Source of the DNA: Quillaja saponaria
Taxonomy: Eukaryota > Streptophyta > Magnoliopsida > Fabales > Quillajaceae
NCBI GenBank assembly: GCA_029379385.1
Contig: CM055606.1
Location: forward strand, 18,687,142-18,751,141
DNA length: 64,000 nt
Reading direction: 5' to 3'
Numbering within the stretch: the stretch's first letter is position 1; every line of letters starts with the position of its first letter. Of the stretch, positions 50,701-61,339 are shown one piece after another. The notes beneath the pieces are model-generated. The model was not told the origin of the DNA, searched no databases, and was given only the letters and a program-made list of their open reading frames with translations. The position numbers and the translations under genes were made by a program.

Positions 50701-51140
50701 AAGATATGAAACCTTCCACTCATCAAATTGGGCCAATCAAGTGAATTATTCTTAACTGGATCCTGTTCCTGGATCATTCTCTTTTGTTGGTAATTTTGTT
50801 TGCAGTTTTATCCTAAGGGACTGAATATTTATGTTTCTGTTGACTGTTATTTAAAACGTATTATAGATTTGAAGTTTATTTTCAATTTTTTGTAGTTTCT
50901 TACACATGGTTTTCTTCAGTTTGGGCAGGCTTCCCTGAGAGAACTCGTGATGGAAACAAGTTTATTGTGGCTGATAGACCTGTAAAACAAGCGAGAAGAA
51001 ATTACTGCACAGAAACAGCGGATGCTATCATTGAAGAGCGAAAATCAAGAAGGGAAAATGCTTCTAATGGTTTCTTTGATGAGAGTAGGAATAGCACTTC
51101 ATCTTCAAACCTCTTGAATGCTTTATTTGTTGATGATTGA
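47750..51140 (+). CDS. SpoU/TrmH-family tRNA/rRNA methyltransferase
   Basis: Four exons, 47750-47956, 48070-48171, 48563-48689 and 50920-51140, give 218 residues. The SPOUT fold binds S-adenosylmethionine in a trefoil knot and methylates a ribose 2'-OH in tRNA or rRNA. Motif 1 is KRHNVGTLARSATAFGV (14-30) with the catalytic-type N17 and R23. Motif 2 is FLLGNEGTGLS (98-108). Motif 3 is IPQYGCGTASLNVTVAASI (121-139), the AdoMet-binding knot. The length matches the short plant members such as Arabidopsis At4g15520, and there is no extra RNA-binding domain. The C-terminal about 60 residues are basic then Ser-rich. No organelle transit peptide is evident, so cytosolic or nuclear location is inferred. 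Intron 3 (2.2 kb) is swollen by a four-copy tandem repeat. The RNA target is unknown. Confidence 0.92.
48865..50033. repeat. Four-copy tandem repeat (about 283 bp unit) in SpoU gene intron 3
   Basis: Units start with TTGTTTTCCTGGAATA-like sequence at 48865, 49150, 49434 and 49714, giving spacings of 285, 284 and 280 bp. The last unit is longer because of an AT-rich insertion near 49897-49930. Each unit holds GATGATTGTTTGCCAATGGA, TTGGCCAGTTTTCTTT, GAGAACATAGGATATGATAC and a poly-A tract of variable length. The second and third units are the most alike, so the array grew in steps. Confidence 0.93.
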
Positions 51141-52237
51141 TGGGAACAATAAGATGTTTGATTAATTTTGGCATGACAAACTTTGAGAACACGGCTGAGG
51201 GTGAAATGTTTTAAGAGTTGCAAAACAGATACACACAGCTTACCGATGTTTTACTGTCCTGCATTTAGTGTATGCACTGCATGTGGATGAGGGAAACCAA
51301 CCTATTAGATGGAGTGCCATATGTTAATCTTGAAGAAAAGCAAATCCTCGGTCATTTGCACTATCATTGAAGGTTTATGTTGCAAGTTGCTGGGAATTTT
51401 GCTGCTACTGCCATGAATGACAATGATATGAGCTGGTTAGCCAGAGGTAGTTAACCAAATATGTTAACCTCTTGGATATTATTGTTTCTCATCTGATTAG
51501 TAGAGGAACTAGAAAGATAATTATTTCCTCTTTCTCTGTTGTTTCCCTCCACATGTTGAATGCTAATTTAGTAAATAAAATGATAATGTTTTCCTCTCCC
51601 TCAGTTCCTCCATTGTTTCCTTCCACACAATTCATTTCTTTTTTCCCTATTTTTTTAATAAATTCTGGGAGAAGAGGTGACCAAACTTGTGATAAGGAAA
51701 ATAAATCAGAAAAAGAGCACAAACCACAAAATTTAAACTCAGAGCATAACAGAAACAGAATTGCTTATGAAATTCTACATATTCATATTTTTCCCTAAAT
51801 TTTAATCTTACTTTGCTATAAAGTACTCCTTACAAATTCACAACAGAGAAGAATCATTCATAACCCACAACATCTATCACAAGCTTTTCTTCTTCTTTTC
51901 TCTTCCCCAAATATTACAAATCAACCCCCTTTTCCTCCTTTTATTTTCATTGAAGCCCATATATTACACCTAAATTACCCATAAACCCCAACAAAATTAT
52001 ACATTCGCCCAAACACTACTACATATTTTTAACATATTCGACCCAACTTCTTTTCCCGATTTCAGATCTACCCCCGTTTAAAAAAATCACGGTTGGTTCC
52101 GACCTTGAAATCGAGATAGAGACGTCATGGAGACGAAAGTCACAGAAGTAGATTCTAGAGAGAGATAGAGAGAAACGAGAATTATTTGGATGTATTTCCG
52201 GATCTTGAACCTTCTTTTTTCTTGTACCAAACTTTTA
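51141..52237. other. Intergenic, convergent 3' flanks
   Basis: Between the SpoU gene (+) and the PNRC-motif gene (-). It should carry both 3' untranslated regions. The open frame at 51472-51798 has no support. Confidence 0.5.
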
Positions 52238-52813
52238 TCATTCGAGACGAAGCAAGCGCCTCAAATCACGTGTAGCAGAGTCATCAACGATAGCAGAAGC
52301 CTGTTTCTTCTTTGAAAATGATGGCAGAGGAAGGGAACTCGGTGCCGGAGACATCGCGAAAGCCGATCCGGCGTACACATCACTACTCACGGCTACCTGA
52401 GAAAAACCCAACCTCATATCCACTATCCTGATCTGCTTCGGAACCATTTCCGGGTTCGGACCCAACCTCTGAGTTCCGATCACAACCAAATCATCACCTT
52501 CCTTCTTCAACGCCTGGCTCTTAATCTTCGAATCAAGGGACTCACCTCTTCTCAGGATTGTAACTTTCTCCATATCCGGACTGCTCTTCGCCATTTTCAA
52601 ATCATCAGAGCTCGATCTCCTCGAAACCACCCGTTTCCTTTGGTCCACCCTCTCAGGTCGAGCAACCGGTTTCCGGCTAGATCTCGGGTTAGATGCATAA
52701 TAATTGTAATTAAAATTGGGATTCCCATAATTTCTTCGGCGAGAAAATACAGCCGGAGGAACCCTAATCCTTTCGATCAAAATATCCTGAGGCCGTAAAA
52801 TCTCAGTCCCCAT
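52238..52813 (-). CDS. Small plant protein with PNRC-like decapping-factor motif
   Basis: A single exon encodes 191 residues from the ATG at 52813. An earlier in-frame start codon at 52846 is less likely, because MGTE[IV]LRPQD is the recalled start of this plant family. The protein is basic, hydrophilic and probably mostly unfolded, with Ser/Arg-rich stretches (RKRVVSRRSSSDDLK). Near the C-terminus is SPAPSSLPLPSF (155-166). It fits the short SPxPxxLPxPxF motif of the PNRC family, which in animal and yeast proteins docks on the decapping co-activator Dcp1. It ends TRDLRRLLRLE, a likely short helix. A role in mRNA decay is therefore an inference from one short motif. The leader and promoter lie to the right (52814 to about 53250). 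Confidence 0.8.
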   Translation of the reverse strand: MGTEILRPQDILIERIRVPPAVFSRRRNYGNPNFNYNYYASNPRSSRKPVARPERVDQRKRVVSRRSSSDDLKMAKSSPDMEKVTILRRGESLDSKIKSQALKKEGDDLVVIGTQRLGPNPEMVPKQIRIVDMRLGFSQVAVSSDVYAGSAFAMSPAPSSLPLPSFSKKKQASAIVDDSATRDLRRLLRLE

Positions 52814-55800
52814 TGAAAAATATTTCCCAATCAACCAAACTAACAAAAATTCTACAAAATTTAAACAGAGCTATAGAGAGGAGGAGATAGAGAGGGAATG
52901 AAAATCAAAGATCTCGATTCTATTATGTTTTGGGATTTTTCTCCTTCACCTCCAATTCTTCTTCCTCACTTGAGCAATGGGAAGGACGAGGTTTTTTTGT
53001 TTAAATTTTGAATTTTTTTTTTTTCTTTTGTTTTCTCTGTTTGATTTTCTGCTCTACTACAATGGTATTCGGTGTTGTTTTGAAGGGGTAATATATAGAG
53101 GTGGGGTTGGGTAGAGAGTAGAGACGGGTTCCACCGACCTTCGCTAATCAACGCGTGAAGATGGACATTACAGAGAGACAGCGAAAGATAAAGAAATGGC
53201 CGCCTGGTTTGAGTGGAACAAAGGGACAAGTGGCTGACTCTGACTAGGTCATTTTGGTTAATGTGGGGCCTAATGTCTATTATGCGATGTCCGTTATAAC
53301 GGTGACTCTTAGGTTTCGGTCTTGTCGCTTGTTTGTTTAACGTTACTTACAAACAGTTTTGTCTGGTATTAAGTGACGGTGTTAGATGTGCAGGGTTAGT
53401 TGCCTTTTTCTTTTCATTTCAATGAAAATTATATATAATGGGGACCACACTGATGGCGTCTCCGTCCAAAGATGGGAGTATAATAAAGAAAAAGGGTGTT
53501 TGTTTACCAAGAAAAACTCATAAAAGGTGGACCAGTTTTTCTTTTCTTAAAGGATTTTATAGATTTAATTTTTTTTTTTCTATAAATTTGAATACATACA
53601 ATTAATAATGAATGAACATTTTCTTGATCACGAAATTAATTTATTAGTTTAATTAATTTTTATTTTTATTATTTAGAGGAATTCCATTTTTGTTAAAATT
53701 TAAAAGTATATCAATTATAAACAATATTATTAAGACTAAATTTTGTGATTTGATTTGTGTGCCTTTTGTGTTATTTATTATTTTTCTAAAAGCAATGCCA
53801 CTAAGCCATTGACAGATAGATCATAAACCACATTTTCTTTTTCTTTTTTAAATAAAAAGACAAAACCTATGATCTAAAACCAGCAACAAGCCAACAATAA
53901 GCTTAAAGATTTCTAAACAAGTTTTATTTTTCAAAATAATTAAAGTAGATCACTATGTAATTTACTTGCACAAATAGTGGTCGCACAAATCTGGACAAAA
54001 TTAAATTTGAAAATTTGAGTCTTGATAAATAATTTTCGTAATGATTCATCTTCTCAATCTTTTCATTAAAGTTTAAAGGATCATCTTTTTATTATTCTAA
54101 AAAGGACAAAAAAAAATTATTATAGTTTGGTATACAATTGTACCTTTAAATTAAATATAATTATTATCTATAAATAAATAAAAAAGATTGTAGAAATTAA
54201 AACTCAATCTTAGCCTGTAATACAAGGAAGATTAATTAAACAATTCATAGAATGGGCAATAATTTTTGTACCTAAACCTTCTAATAATCCGAGGTTTGTG
54301 AAATTTTGGTAAAAAAATGACAATGCTCAATCAATTTTAAATTTATAATAAAATCAATTATTATTATTCATTTTACCAATAAATTAAGATTATTCTTTTG
54401 TCGTAGAGGTTTTTTCTTATGATATATTTTTTAACTAATTACATATCAGTTGTTTAATTAAAAAATAATTGTTGAAAATTTTATTATTAATGAATGAATT
54501 TCTAAATTAGTTAATTTTTTAAAATTTTGATTTGGTATGGATAAATGTGAATTTTTACTTCTTTTTAGATAGAAACTAAAAAATGGACAAGAGTTAAGAA
54601 ATTACTAAAAGATTTTTTTTTTAAATATTTTAAATTGACAACAATAAGTAACTTACAACAACTCAACTCAACTGAGTTTTAAATTCAAAACTAGTTAGGA
54701 TTAGTTATATAAATTATTATTTTTTATATTTGTATCGATCTAATGTATCATTTTCAATAATACATAAAGCAGTCATATCATTATTAATGACTGTCCTCAC
54801 ATAAGTTTAGTCTCTCTATGTCTAACACCAACCATTTTAATCAAGTTATCTTTTCTAAGTCGACATTAGATATATCCAAACCAATATAAATAATTTTTTC
54901 TTATTTTCTTTTTAATAGATATTACCTCTATATTCCTACTTATTTTCTTATTTCATATTTTACCCTGTAACTTGAAAAAGCAAAAAAATTATATAATATT
55001 ATGTATTATAGAAAAATTTTATTGTAAAAATAATCAGTTAAAAGTAGAAGATACCATAAAAATTTTCCGGATTTGAAAATAATATAAATAATTAGATATA
55101 AATATATATTTATAAATAAATGAGTGGACCATGATTCTCCGTCCCCACGTAGTTCCTTAATGATGGTTCCACTAAAGAAAGTAAGCAAAATAAAGGAGAA
55201 AGTGGGAACAAATCTAATTAGATGCTTATGCAAAACGTGGGGTCAAATGAGACTTTTTATTAATCTAAGTGAAGTGAAGGGCAAGGGAACAATAATGCAA
55301 TCTTCTTTCACGTTTCCTCTTTTATATAATCCACGTTCCAAGTAGCATACATTGAGAACGGTAGTGGAAACACCCTCCTACAAAGGAAGATAATTTCAAG
55401 AATTTGACTGAAAAAAGTGTATCACACAAAAGTAATTATTAATGTAAACTATATAGAGACAGTGTATATGAAATTTTTACATGTTTATAAAAATTTATCC
55501 TTGTATCAAGAAATAATGTATATATAATTTGATTTCAAGTTTGAGGGGGAAAATCACACAAACTAACATTGTTATTAATTAATTATTTATGAGTTTCTTA
55601 AAGCTTTAAGATATCAATGGCCTTACTCTGGTGGAATGGATATTTCATTTGGATAGTGATGCAAGATGAGGTGTTTGTTTACCGACTTTGAAAGTGTGAA
55701 ACGGAGCATGGCATGATCAAGTGATTTTTGTGAATGTTGTTTGCAATATTCAGAATCAAGAATCAATTCTTCATGCCTTGCTTGGGATGTATGAATGCAT

Positions 55801-55900
55801 TTTATTCATCATGCATAGGCTTTCTCCTTCTTTACGTTGGGTTTGATTCCATGGAAATATTTCTTTATGGCTACTACTTGGATGAGGGAATATAATGATG
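52814..55900. other. Promoter and AT-rich intergenic DNA
   Basis: The first about 450 bp are the leader and promoter of the PNRC-motif gene, with CT/GA-rich segments. The rest is strongly AT-rich with no reading frame of note and no recognisable element until the retrotransposon remnant at 55937. Confidence 0.5.
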
Positions 55901-55936
55901 GTATAGCTACATGAGATAAAGCATGGTTTAACCATA

Positions 55937-56138
55937 GGTTTGGACCAGGGTTATAGTGATTTGGAGATTGAATCTGACTCCCTGGAAGCGGTCCATTTGA
56001 TTTCTCAAGTGGACATTCAAACTCATCCTCTTAGGAAGTCTAATTGGTGATTATTCTTGGCAAGGACTGATCTTGTACCATCGTCATGTTATAGGGGGGC
56101 AAATTATTTTGCGAATCTTGTCTGGGTCATAATCTGTC
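55937..56138 (+). pseudogene. Retrotransposon RNase H-like remnant
   Basis: Reading from 55937 gives GLDQGYSDLEIESDSLEAVH, then LISQ and a stop at 56048-56050. This matches the plant non-LTR-retrotransposon RNase H pattern (GLxxAxxxGxxxLExESDSLxVV). In another frame just downstream the sequence VPSSCYRGANYFANL (about 56094-56138) matches the domain end (HVxREANxxADxLA). A stop and a frame change break it, so it is debris with no function. No target-site duplication or poly-A end was found. Confidence 0.6.
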
Positions 56139-56269
56139 TCTGGAACAAACCACTTTTTTTGAATGACTGCTTAATGACAAATACACCCGGGTCATGAGCT
56201 CTCTTATCATCTCAATCTCTGAAACAAATCACCTTCTTTGGACAACTATTTAACGACGGATACACCTGG
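56136..56269. repeat. Diverged direct repeat of about 55 bp
   Basis: 56136-56190 and 56216-56269 both run from TCTCTGRAACAAA to ATACACCYGG and share the spacing of conserved words, with about a quarter of positions changed. They lie directly after the RNase H remnant. Confidence 0.6.
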
Positions 56270-57018
56270 TATGACTTTTTTACGTTGAGAATCTTGTTTG
56301 TTTTCAATTTTTTATGTATAATTTTTATTATTATATTATAATTCCCTTTTTAATTATATAATTTTATATTATTAAATATAATATAAGAAAGATTTAATAT
56401 ATTAATGTCATATGATACTCAGTTATATAATTTTAATATTATTAAATTATTCTTATATAATATAGCAAAAATCTTACAAAATACACTTTTTATTGTGTCT
56501 CGCTTTAACAAATAGGGCTAAAAAGGGTCCACTTGCTTTTTGTTTCTTTCTTAGGAGATCACACATATGACTCTTATATTTTCTTCTACTTTATCACAAT
56601 GATAAATTTATAGAAATTAAGGGATAAACTTTTGTAAAATTCATTTAACCACTCAAGTCTTCTTGTCTTCTCTCCAAATCCTATCCATTCTCACACGGTC
56701 ACACCTTCCTACAAGCCACATGTCTCTACCTTCCACATTTTACAAAAAAGGAAAAAGAAAAAGAAAAAAAGTTTATAGAACAAAATTTGCATCTCATGTC
56801 ACTCCGACTCTCTGTCTATCCCTCCATCCATTCCAAATCCAATCCCATCTTTCTTTGCATCTTCTCCATTTTGTACACTTTGACACAGTCAGTACCAGAA
56901 TAGCTACCAGCTCACTAAACTTCAAGAAAATAAAAAAGGAAATAATAAAATTTTGAAAAAAAAAAAAAAAAGAATCAAAAGTTGAAAGCGAGAAAAAGTT
57001 GGTGGATTGGTTGGAGAG
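56270..57018. other. Promoter and leader region of the At4g15545-like gene
   Basis: AT-rich DNA passing into a C-rich leader. The open frame 56663-56956 has low-complexity composition and ends before the true start at 57019. An A run at 56957-56971 lies just before the start. No gene is seen. Confidence 0.45.
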
Positions 57019-60000
57019 ATGTTAGCAAAAGAATCGGGTGTTTCAAATTTTGATCTTCCCGATGAGGTGTTACAATTTCTGCCGTCGGATCCTTTCGAAC
57101 AGCTTGACGTTGCCCGCAAAATCACCTCCATTGCTCTCGCAACACGTGTCTCCTACCTCGAATCAGAATCGTCCGACCTACGCGCTAAACTCGCCGACAA
57201 GGACCAGCTCATCGTCGAGCTTCAGTCTCAGGTGGAGTCACTAGACGCCTCCCTCTCTGAAACCGCCGATAAACTCGCCCACGCCGACCAAGATAAGGTC
57301 TAGACCAGTCCACTACTTCTTATTCGTCACCAAACCCGATTAATTTTCTGAACCAAATTTATTTGTTTGTATCCAATTTCTGGTTTTTAGGAGAGCTTGC
57401 TCAAAGAGAACGCTTTGCTTTCCAATACTGTGAAGAAGCTGAACCGAGATGTCTCCAAGGTATCATTCCTGCTACTACAACTATGCTTTGCAATTGCAGT
57501 ATACCATTGTACAGTATATGTAATTTTCACTGTCATATGGATGACAGAATTTTGTTGTTGATAATGGTCGTTTTGATTGATTAAGTAGAAAATGTGGAGG
57601 AAATTCGAGAATTACGGGAGTGTGAAATGTAGGATGGGTAATTTCTTAATAGGCTGTATTGGGTTATATTTGTTGGAGTTCATTCTTTAATTCAAAGTCC
57701 AAAAAGTTTGAACTTTGTAGAGGAAAAAAAGTCTGCTAGCTGTTGAGGTTAGAAATTGGATGCTTATTTTTTTCAGGGGTGAACACACTATCAATCATAT
57801 ATGTTAAACTGTAATATATAAGTATATATATAAACTGATAAAACAGAAGCTCGTAGTTGTATATAGTTTTTGTTTCAACTTCAAAAATAAATATATATAT
57901 TTTTTTACTGAATTCACCACCCATTGGTCAGTTTTTGATGGATTAGGGGTTTGGGGAAGGGGGTATTGTTTCAGTGACGATTGGTGTGTTAACTTACTCT
58001 TTAGAATTTGAGTAATTGCTGGGCTTGTGGATTTTAATTTTTTAAAAACATGCAGTTGGAGGTTTTCAAGAAGACACTTATGCAATCACTTAAAGAGGAT
58101 GATGAAAATTCTGTAAGTGATTTTCTTTATGTTTTCCTTAATCATTATGATGTCATATGTCTTACTTGATGTTTCAAGAGGACTAAGAGAATTAAGTATT
58201 CACCAAGCATCATCAAGTAATAGAAGGGCTTTATATCGTACTAAATGCAGTGTTTTCCAAATACATTGCACCTACATCTTTTGCCTTTTAAGGACATCAT
58301 ATCTTGTACAATTTTCATGCGCCAAAACTAAATTTAGTTTTGTCACAGGCAGGGGCTCCAGAGGCTGTTGCTAAGATAAAAACTCATGCAAGTCTCTCTT
58401 CCACCTCACAGATTGGAGGTACTTTGAGCTTCTTATGGCCATTCAACTTTTCCCATTTTTAATTTATAGTGATTCTGGATCCTATCTGTAGATCATGTCT
58501 GATGACGAACTCTTCTCTGCCAAATATGGCATTGTCATGTCTTGACTTCTCAATCCCTCTCTTATAACTTCAATGTGCTCTAATGTATTGAGCATTTTCA
58601 TTGGTTGAAGTTGCAAGCACCTGCTTGATTTTCAATCCAAAATAGAAATTTTAATGTTTTAAAATCTTAAACTTGGTAGATGAAATCATGAAACACAGTA
58701 GTTTTTTCCAAATTATGTTTTTTATGATCTTTTAAATATTCTAAAATTGAGACATTTGGTTTTTATGTTTGTTCAATTATATCCTTTTCTTTCTGTTGCT
58801 CTCTTTCATAAAACCATTAATTTTAGGAAGAATATCTTGATTTGTTGCAGAAGATGATGCCTCATTACCACCTTCTAGATCTTCTTCAGTGCAAATGCAG
58901 ATCTCTGATGTAGGAAATTCATTTCCTGGGGAGAGTGATACTGATGGTATGCATGATTTTCTAATTCAAGGATCACAATGTTGTGAAAGTTGTTTCTATT
59001 ATCCATTATCAAAAAAAAGATGACTTCTACTGTTTGACTGAGGATGTTAATTATAACTTTTTATTTTCGGATAATCGTTATTTATTTTTATCAAAGCAGC
59101 ATCAAGACCTCAGATATCACATGGTCTCCTGTTAGCATCCCAAAGTAGCACCCCTCGGCTTACTCCCCCTGGTTCACCTCCTAGTCTGTCTGCATCAGTA
59201 TCACCAACTAGAAAATCTAAACCTGTGTCCCCAAGGCGACATTCAATATCATTTGCAACCTCAAGAGGCATGTTTGATGACAGGTCTTCAGGATTTTCAA
59301 GCCCTCACAGTTCAATATCTGGCTCAGATTCAGGATTACCAATAGGTGAGCTCTGTCATATTTGTAAACTGGTTGCACCAGTACAATTAGATCTTTTCTA
59401 GGAAAGCATTGCTATGCACCTTAGATGACCTGCAAGAGTCCTGCACTGATAGTCATGAAGAGCTACTCGTTCTATGTTACATGACCATATATTGTTTTAA
59501 TCTGTTGCAGGGCGAACACGGGTTGACGGGAAAGAGTTCTTCCGCCAAGTCAGGTGACCAATTATACATGCATAATTTAGTAGTTTCGAAGCTCTTCTGC
59601 AGGATCATATATTTTTATTGTCCAATTACCTCATTGTTGATTATATTCCTCATTCTGCCAGTTAAAGACCCTATGGAAAAAAAAAAAAAAAAAATGTTCA
59701 CCAAAAGATGCAAAAATTGTGGATTGGTGGTGCTAGGCATATAAATACAACTTATTTTCCAATCGGCCATGGCCCATTGCCTTTTGAGCCTGGAAAAAAG
59801 TTGCATCCCCTGTGATCTAATGCATACTCTTTTCTCCTTCGTTAATTAAAACTCATGCTTAAATATCAAATTATTTCAGCTACACCTACAACCAAATCTC
59901 TAATTATGTGTTGCTTACAGTTTTATTCTTGACCACCTATCCTGTCAGCCCTAATGTAATCCATTCTCTGTTATCAGGAGCCGTTTGTCTTATGAGCAGT

Positions 60001-60260
60001 TTGGTGCATTTCTAGCAAATGTCAAGGAATTGAATTCCCACAAACAAAGAAAGGAGGTACCATCTCTTTTCACTCTGTCTCTATTGCTCACCTGTGTGGG
60101 TGTAGGTGTGTTCGCATATCCTTTTAATTTTTGATCATAACCTGTCTATATGTCTGGAATATTTCAGGTGACTTTACAGAAGGCCGATGAGATTTTTGGC
60201 CCTGATAACAAAGACCTCTATACTATATTTGAGGGATTGATTACACGCAATGTTCATTGA
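57019..60260 (+). CDS. At4g15545-like coiled-coil protein (NAIP1 family)
   Basis: Nine exons, 57019-57297, 57391-57459, 58056-58112, 58349-58418, 58851-58946, 59100-59345, 59511-59553, 59978-60056 and 60168-60260, join in frame to 343 residues. The recalled Arabidopsis protein has about 337. Residues 15-40 hold the conserved LPDEVLQFLPSDPFEQLDVA. A coiled coil spans about 45-130. The middle is Ser/Pro-rich with TPRLTPPGSPPSLS and SPRRHSISFATSRGMFDD, likely phosphorylated. The C-terminus GRTRVDGKEFFRQVRSRLSY, then EQFGAFLANVKELN to FEGLITRN, is the most conserved part. Arabidopsis members have been reported, as I recall, as NAI2-interacting ER-body proteins. That role may be restricted to Brassicales, so the function here is open. 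The ATG at 57019 is chosen by family match. Confidence 0.92.
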
Positions 60261-61339
60261 AATTGTATTCACCACTCCTTTATCATTCTTTTACAGGCTG
60301 TAAATTTCTATGGAAGAATGGCTTGTCCTAAAACTTCTGAGTGGGCAATAGAGTTCTCCATTCTCTGTATTAGCATATACCCTAGTAAAAATGGGCACTT
60401 TGGTTAAAACCTAGTATCATTGTCATGATATTTAAAACTTCGGCTTCACATTACTTCAATATTGATTTTCATGTGTGTCATCCTGGACAACTTAGAGAGC
60501 TCCCTATCGCCTTTTGGATGCTCTATCTGCAAGAAAACACAAATAATGAACGATTAACTTTAGAATCTCTCTTCTTCCCAACAAAAAAAAAAAAAAAAAA
60601 AACTTTAGAGTCTCATGCATGTGCATGAAAATCTCTAGATAGTCTACATTATAATTTCTTTTGCGCACATAACTCATTATGGTTTTGCTTAAGAGATCAA
60701 TTCAAGGACTAAAACAGACGAAATTCCCAACCCTCAAGTCAGGCTTTTTACATCTTGAAGGAAGGCTTTTTGGCAAAACACTTATTTTTCGATAATTGAG
60801 GTTGATTACTTATTTTATTTTTTTTAATTGAAAATGAAAATTTATTATAAAACTATTAAGATATAAAAAATCATACAATTAACGGATTCTTTACAATTTA
60901 ACATGGAAGCAACATAAATAAAAAAATTGCATATCAGACAGGGTTTTTTCCACGTGTCAAAAACCCAAGAGGCCAAGAGAGGGAATCCATCTATGCAAAA
61001 TCATCCAGATGTATAGTTGATTGAAATGGCAACGACCCTGTAATTAGTGCTAAATTTGTCATTTTTCCTTTTAAACTAAAGAGAGATTTCATCCCAGAAA
61101 CAGAAATTGGATTAACAAGGAAGTATGACAACGAAAGCCGTTTTTTGAGCATCGAAGTTCGGTGAAAGTGATAATAATACTGGGTTATTAAAGCAACAGA
61201 GAAAAATCATGCCACCCTCTACTTTCATCTCTCTCTCTCCCTTCCTCCCCATCTCTCGGTCTGTATCTGTCCAGCATCGTTTCGTTGGTTTTCCTTTTGG
61301 TTTGTGAGTCTTCTCTGGTTTTGCCACCTCTGTCAACTA
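60261..61339. other. Intergenic DNA between NAIP1-like and RLCK genes
   Basis: Contains the 3' end of the upstream gene and the promoter and leader of the kinase gene, with an A run near 60583-60602 and CT repeats near 61229-61245. No gene is recognised. Confidence 0.5.

Noticed and set aside
51472..51798. 108-codon frame after the SpoU gene
   Set aside because: It lies in convergent 3' flanks, has low complexity at its end and no supporting motif.
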